From an uncultured bacterium (lineage in GTDB: Bacteria; Actinomycetota; Coriobacteriia; Coriobacteriales; Atopobiaceae), in the NCBI GenBank assembly GCA_905214175.1, contig CAJMLD010000070.1:1-7495 (forward strand): 7,495 bases of DNA. The letters are read 5' to 3'. The notes beneath the pieces were generated by a model. It did no database searches, was not told the DNA's origin, and saw only the letters and a program-made list of their open reading frames with translations. Each line of letters starts with the position of its first letter. The first letter of the stretch is position 1. The translations under genes and the position numbers were made by a program. Below are positions 7,178 through 7,495 of the stretch, piece after piece.

Positions 7178-7209
7178 ACAAGAAACGCGCGGACCAGATG
7201 GCCCGCGCG
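7178..7209 (-). terminator. Intrinsic terminator-like hairpin between the HD hydrolase gene and clpC
   Basis: On the minus strand, CGCGCGGGCC (7200-7209) and GGTCCGCGCG (7186-7195) form a 10-bp GC-rich stem with one G-U pair and a four-base loop. The next bases are TTTCTTGT (7178-7185). This is the best terminator in the window. It lies about 84 bases after the hydrolase stop and only 32 bases before the clpC ATG. The remaining space is too small for a complete clpC promoter outside the hairpin, so it may act in the clpC leader as well as closing the upstream gene. Confidence 0.6.
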
Positions 7210-7229
7210 CAGGGTTGCGTTCCCCGCGC
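7207..7229 (-). repeat. Second hairpin, partly overlapping the terminator stem
   Basis: On the minus strand, GCGCGGGG (7222-7229) can pair with CCCTGCGC (7207-7214) across a 7-base loop, giving 8 bp with one G-U pair. Its 3' arm shares bases 7207-7209 with the outer end of the terminator stem at 7186-7209, so the two cannot both form at full length. It could be a competing (antiterminator-like) fold, or simply chance in very GC-rich DNA. Confidence 0.35.
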
Positions 7230-7292
7230 CGTCTTCTTGGGTCTGTGTGTACCCACGCGCGGGAGCGGGCAAACACGCGGACAAAACGTACG

Positions 7293-7495
7293 CTATTGCT
7301 TGGGGTGGCTCTTGAGCCACTCGTCGCGGTCTGGCGCGATGGCGCGCATGGCCTCGATCATGCTCGCGAACAGGTCATCGAGCTCCATGTCGTTGAGCTC
7401 GGCGCCGTGGCGGATGACGTCACGGCTGCAGCCTGCGGCAAAGCGCTTGTCCTTGAACTTCTTCTTGAGCGACTTCACCTCGAAGTCCATGACGC
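7293..7495 (-). CDS. C-terminal end of a probable HD-superfamily hydrolase (gene runs off the right edge)
   Basis: Only the last 66 residues are present; the frame is open to the window edge, and a stop (TAG) lies at 7293-7295. Seen: a basic VKSLKKKFKDKRFAAGC segment, then a helical acidic stretch (ELDDLFASMIEAMRAIA) and a short polar end (DEWLKSHPKQ). From memory, this matches the C-terminus of small (about 190-210 residue) HD-domain proteins of anaerobic bacteria, in which a metal-binding HD domain precedes a basic VKSxKKKFKDKxFAAGCxR stretch. The HD motif itself would be outside the window, so catalytic residues cannot be checked and the substrate is unknown. The apparent ATG at 7490 is internal. 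The gene is on the same strand as clpC, 147 bp upstream of it, and is separated from it by a terminator-like hairpin. Confidence 0.55.
   Translation of the reverse strand, partial: VMDFEVKSLKKKFKDKRFAAGCSRDVIRHGAELNDMELDDLFASMIEAMRAIAPDRDEWLKSHPKQ

Noticed and set aside
7146..7256. Upstream extension of the clpC frame
   Set aside because: ClpC proteins begin MFEKFTDRAR-like; the extra 37 residues cross the terminator-like hairpin and have no ribosome site.
7230..7292. Candidate clpC promoter (TTGCCC and TACACA, 15 bp apart) and search for CIRCE, HAIR or CtsR boxes
   Set aside because: Spacing is short and the -10 match is only three or four of six; none of the heat-shock operator sequences could be found by eye.

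Overview
The window is GC-rich chromosomal DNA with all recognisable genes on the minus strand. It is most likely from a high-GC actinobacterium. Coriobacteriia (an Olsenella/Atopobium-like relative) fits best, judging from the gene order, the ClpC and DisA protein sequences, and a secreted C39-like protease of a type I associate with that class. The genus cannot be settled from sequence reading alone.

In transcription order, from high to low coordinates, the window holds six complete or partial housekeeping genes and one accessory gene. First comes the C-terminal tail of a probable HD-superfamily hydrolase (cut by the right edge). A 147-bp gap follows, with two overlapping GC-rich hairpins, one of which looks like an intrinsic terminator. 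Next is clpC (complete AAA+ unfoldase). A 98-bp gap with a perfect 9-bp inverted repeat leads to disA (complete diadenylate cyclase), which overlaps ispD by 4 bases. ispF lies 78 bp further on, so these two MEP isoprenoid genes are almost certainly cotranscribed with disA. A 280-bp gap with a possible terminator separates ispF from a secreted C39-like cysteine protease. A 77-bp gap with a possible promoter then leads to cysS (cysteinyl-tRNA synthetase, first 246 codons; the rest lies beyond the left edge).

The order clpC-disA-ispD-ispF-cysS is a thinned version of the Bacillus subtilis arrangement clpC-radA-disA-yacL-ispD-ispF-gltX-cysE-cysS. Here radA, yacL, gltX and cysE are absent, and a secreted protease occupies the gltX-cysE position. 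The genes cover proteostasis (ClpC), c-di-AMP signalling and DNA-integrity checking (DisA), isoprenoid precursor supply (IspD, IspF) and translation (CysS). They do not form one pathway, and their linkage is best read as inherited gene order.

I see no CRISPR array, tRNA, rRNA, insertion sequence or phage gene, and no convincing new biological system. The points most worth checking are the terminator-like hairpin only 32 bases ahead of the clpC start, the hairpin leader of disA, the protease, and small motif departures in ClpC and DisA.
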